Of a stretch of DNA of 64,000 bases, positions 61,252 through 64,000 are shown piece by piece (position 1 is the stretch's first letter; each line of letters begins with the position of its first letter). The position numbers were made by a program, and so were the translations under genes. The notes below the pieces were generated by a model. That model searched no databases and had not been told where the DNA came from. It saw nothing but the letters and a program-made list of their open reading frames with translations. Source of the DNA: MPNP01 sp965116235 (GTDB taxonomy: Bacteria; Pseudomonadota; Alphaproteobacteria; Rhodobacterales; Rhodobacteraceae); contig OZ220496.1 of NCBI GenBank assembly GCA_965116235.1, positions 2,046,001 through 2,110,000 of the forward strand, given 5' to 3'.

Positions 61252-63939
61252 ATGATCGTGAGAGGGGGGGGGTAAATGACCTGCTCCGGTTGCGTGGCGG
61301 GTCGGCCTCGGGACTTTCGACAATCAGTGCCCTGCTTGTGGGGCTGGCCGTGTTCATGGGTACACCGCAATCCGCATCGGCTGCGCCGAGTTGCACCGGA
61401 CTGACGATCACCACCAGCCCCACACCGGATACAGTGGAGCTGAGCGGCCGCAAGGATCGGGTGGAGTGCAGTGAGCTGACGGGAGGACTGACGCTGACTT
61501 TTGGCTCGGGGGCTAAGATCAGCAAGGACAGTAGCAATACTCCGACGGATGAGATTGCCTTGGATATTGATGCTGAGGGGACGGGTCTGACGAAGCCGTC
61601 GAGGTCTCGGGCATAGTGGCAATCTATTCGAAAAAGACCGGTTTGAAGGTGAATCGTGACGGGGATGGAATCCTTGATATCGGACTGTCAAAGGGGACCA
61701 TAATCAACGCCGGCAGTGCCACCACCAGTGGTGAAGTTTACGGTGTGCATGCTCTGCACAAGGGTAAAGCAACTATGACTCTGGAAAAAGGCATCAAGAT
61801 TGTGTCGGAGGCGGATATTACCGTATCGAAGCCAACGTCGACCTCCCGCTTTTATGGTATCCTTGCTACCACCTCACAGGCCAAGACAGGCACGGAGATT
61901 CCGATTGAGATTCATGTCAATGGCGGCACCATAATGGCAGGCAATGTCAGAAGTGGTCAGGAAAGTCATGGTGTGGGTGTCCTTCATTTTGCCAAGGGTG
62001 ATGTCGAGATCATGGTTAAAGGCAAGGACACAACGCTCGGCGTAAAATCCCAGCACTTCAGCCACAGTGGCATTTTCGTTCGTTTGCGGCTAAAAGCTGA
62101 CGGGAATATCACGATCACGCACGAAGGCAAGATTTACGCCAATACTGGCATATTTGCGGAAAGCTTGCCAGAAGTCGACGGTGCCTCTGGCGACATCACG
62201 ATCACGACGGAAGAGGGCAGCATGATCGTGGCCAAGAAAGTTGAAGACAATGTGCGTGCCTATGAAAACGGAATCTATGCTGGAATCTGTAATCGGGATG
62301 ATGGCAAGTGTACCAGAGCCACTGTACCAACTAACGGTGAATATAACCCTGTCGGCAGCAGCAGTGGCAGTATCACGGTCGTTCACAACGGTAGTATCGA
62401 TGCCGCCGGCGAAGGCTTGCAGCTGGAAAACAAGGGAACGGGTGACATTACGGTCACAACCGGAGCGAACAGCAAGATCGTTTCAAAGAATAGAGGCATA
62501 AATGCCGACGGCAGCGGCAAGGTCATGATCACCCATGGAGGCACGATCGATGTGGCCAAAAACGGCATTCAAGCGACTGGCGACGGCAAATTCATGATCG
62601 TAATTGGGGCCCAGGCTCTTGTACAGTCAGAATCTGGCGTGGCCATTGAGATGGAGCCCATGGATGCCACGGGTGGCGATATCAATTTGATCCTGGAGAA
62701 GGACGAGGATGGTTTTGTGGGGCGTGTCAAAGGCAAGATCATTCAGGACACCGCGGACAGAACGGTGAAGTTCGAGACCCGCATGGGCATGGACGGAGCC
62801 AAGGAAGATCTGAATGTGGGTGATCATGTTTATTCACGCGGCGACCGGATGGGCGCGTATGTAAAGGCGTTCAAGGCCCGGCTTACGACGATTGAAGATC
62901 CCGCGGGCTATGAGTTCAAGGATGTGCCGGGGGACTGGCGTCTGTACAGCCAGCGGGCGCGTCTGTATGAGGTGTTGCCCTCGGTGCTTCTGGGTCTGGT
63001 GGAGCTGACGCCTTACAGCACGCGCATGGCGGTGCCCCGCCGGAGCACCGGCAACGAGGAGGTCATGGTCCAGAGCAGCAAGGGGGAGCATGTGGCGGTG
63101 CCGGGTTCCCGCACCGGTGTCTGGGTACGCCTTGCGGTTCGCGATGGGGAGCGGATGGCCGATACATCGACGACCGCACAGGACATCCGGCGTCAGTCTC
63201 TGGCATGGGATGTCAAGCAGACCGACTTTGAGGCGGGTCTGGAGGTGCCGACCGATGAGCGTCTGGTGCTGGGTGTGAGTGCCCACTACCGGCAGAGTGA
63301 GGCCGCCGTCAGGAATGGTGGCACCATGGAAGCCAGTGGCACCGGTCTAGGCGTGTCCCTGACCTGGACAAACGACAGCGGGCTGTATGTGGACGGCCAG
63401 TTGAGCTACACCCGGTTCTTTGATATCACGATGGTGTCGGCCAACGGTGCGGTCGGTGCGATCACCTCCACGGGTGGCGGCAACGGTCTGGCGCTCGGGG
63501 TAGAAGTCGGTCAGCCGATGAGCATGGGGGGGGCCTGACCGTGATTCCGCGTGGGGGTCTGTCCTGGTCATCGGTGGACCTGGACGCCTTTGACGAACCG
63601 ACCACGATCGATGGAGCTGGCACGGTTACCCCGGACAAGGAGCAGAGTGTTCAGGGTCGTGTGGGTGTACTGGCCGAGCTGGGTCCGGAAGATGCCGACG
63701 GGCGGCTGTATGCGTCGCTGGATCTGGAGCATGAGTTCTCGTCCAAGCATGCGGTGATGGTGGCCGGCACCCGGCTGGCGACGGAGGTGAAGCCGACCTG
63801 GGTGCGTCTGGGCGTGAGCGGGGCGATGTCTCTGGGCAGCGGCGACACGACGCAGCTGACGGGGGATGCCTTTTATGCGACGGCGGGGAACGACAACACC
63901 GACTTTGGGGGCGGGGTCGCACTGAACATCCGCTTCTGA
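61252..63939 (+). CDS. Autotransporter (type V) adhesin-like protein with frame-breaking poly-G tracts
   Basis: A product of about 895 residues is assembled from three frames. ATG 61252 reads MIVR, then nine G and TAA; ten G would join it to LLRLRGGSASG...ALLVGLAVFMG, a signal peptide ending SASA. At about 61575-61583 a second one-base loss separates IDAEG from SDEAVEVSGIVAIYSKKTG. The passenger (to residue ~520) has repeated strands of the type GDITVTTG, GKVMITHGGTIDVAKNGI, which predict a beta-helix. The barrel follows (SVLLGLVELTPYSTRMAVPR to the terminal FGGGVALNIRF), interrupted by G8 at 63526-63533, where nine G restore LTVIPRGGLSW. All three breaks need one extra base. Displayed on the outer membrane if intact. 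Confidence 0.8.
61264..61272 (+). repeat. Poly-G tract (9 G) at the autotransporter start
   Basis: Follows ATG ATC GTG AGA and leads into TAA. One more G moves translation into the signal-peptide frame. It mirrors the porin tract in length, codon phase and following stop. Confidence 0.85.
63526..63533 (+). repeat. Poly-G tract (8 G) in the autotransporter barrel
   Basis: With eight G the frame ends PMSMGGA-stop at 63538. With nine G it continues LTVIPRGGLSWSS and joins the last 130 residues of the barrel (63541-63939), including the terminal phenylalanine needed for assembly. Confidence 0.85.
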
Positions 63940-64000
63940 TTGAGAAACTTGAGAGTCGCCGGGTTCGGGACGATGCTGCTCTTTTGCATCGACCTCGCCC

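Noticed and set aside
1..64000. tRNA genes and CRISPR arrays
   Set aside because: T-loop-like strings such as GGTTCGAGTC occur inside coding sequence (for example near 23507) without the rest of a cloverleaf; no regularly spaced direct repeats were seen.

Overview
The window comes from an alphaproteobacterium. The signs are a COQ9 family gene near rpsU, the alphaproteobacterial regulator TrcR (DUF1013), a tiny aa3-type cytochrome oxidase subunit IV, membrane-anchored cytochrome c, YejABEF, and the order ffs - dnaX - ebfC - recR with hemF/hemE/hemC. Many open frames start with GTG or TTG. Genus cannot be told from the sequence. No complete tRNA, rRNA or CRISPR array was seen.

Layout. 0-7.5 kb: end of an AlbA_2/RecG-like ATP-binding protein, a DsbD-domain protein, YqgE, Sua5, an acyl-CoA dehydrogenase with an MBL-fold hydrolase, subunit IV and rpsU. 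7.8-13.1 kb: an accessory island sits between rpsU and COQ9. It holds a frameshifted Tn5-like (IS4) transposase, a large AAA+ ATPase with a possible nuclease-like tail, a TacA/TacT toxin-antitoxin pair and an ISNCY remnant. 13.4-24.2 kb: COQ9, quinone oxidoreductase, trcR, clpS, a HAD hydrolase, a D,D-carboxypeptidase with a SPOR domain, and the yejABEF peptide importer. 24.4-26.7 kb: a two-gene RloA/RloB (AbiL-like) putative phage-defence cassette lies between about 200-bp inverted repeats. 26.8-35.3 kb: cytochrome c, pheA, nudC, the SRP RNA, dnaX-ebfC-recR and haem genes. 35.9-42.0 kb: a six-gene operon for modified membrane fatty acids (flavin amine oxidase, DUF1365, MFS, DUF3833, SDR, CFA synthase). 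42.3-46.9 kb: a tripartite tricarboxylate transporter (tctCBA) coupled to AtuA and DUF4387 proteins. 47-49.8 kb: glnD. 50-60.9 kb: ureide catabolism, with a PuuE-UraD fusion, AllE and AllA, split by about 8 kb of foreign DNA.

That foreign DNA holds a decayed phage portal gene, a porin, an ISNCY element with clear ends and target duplication, and a ClpP-fold SDH protease. Two sets of inverted repeats bracket parts of it. From 61.2 kb on there is an autotransporter. The stretch 52-64 kb carries six poly-G/C tracts of 8-10 bases. Two sit exactly at signal-peptide junctions (porin, autotransporter) and one in the autotransporter barrel. In each of these three the frame is broken by one missing G, which looks like contingency-locus phase variation, though homopolymer undercalling cannot be excluded.

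The most notable signals are (1) the poly-G switched surface proteins, and (2) three separate cargo modules (RloAB, portal/porin, SDH protease) each bracketed by its own imperfect inverted repeat of 150-240 bp, with no transposase gene belonging to the repeats visible.
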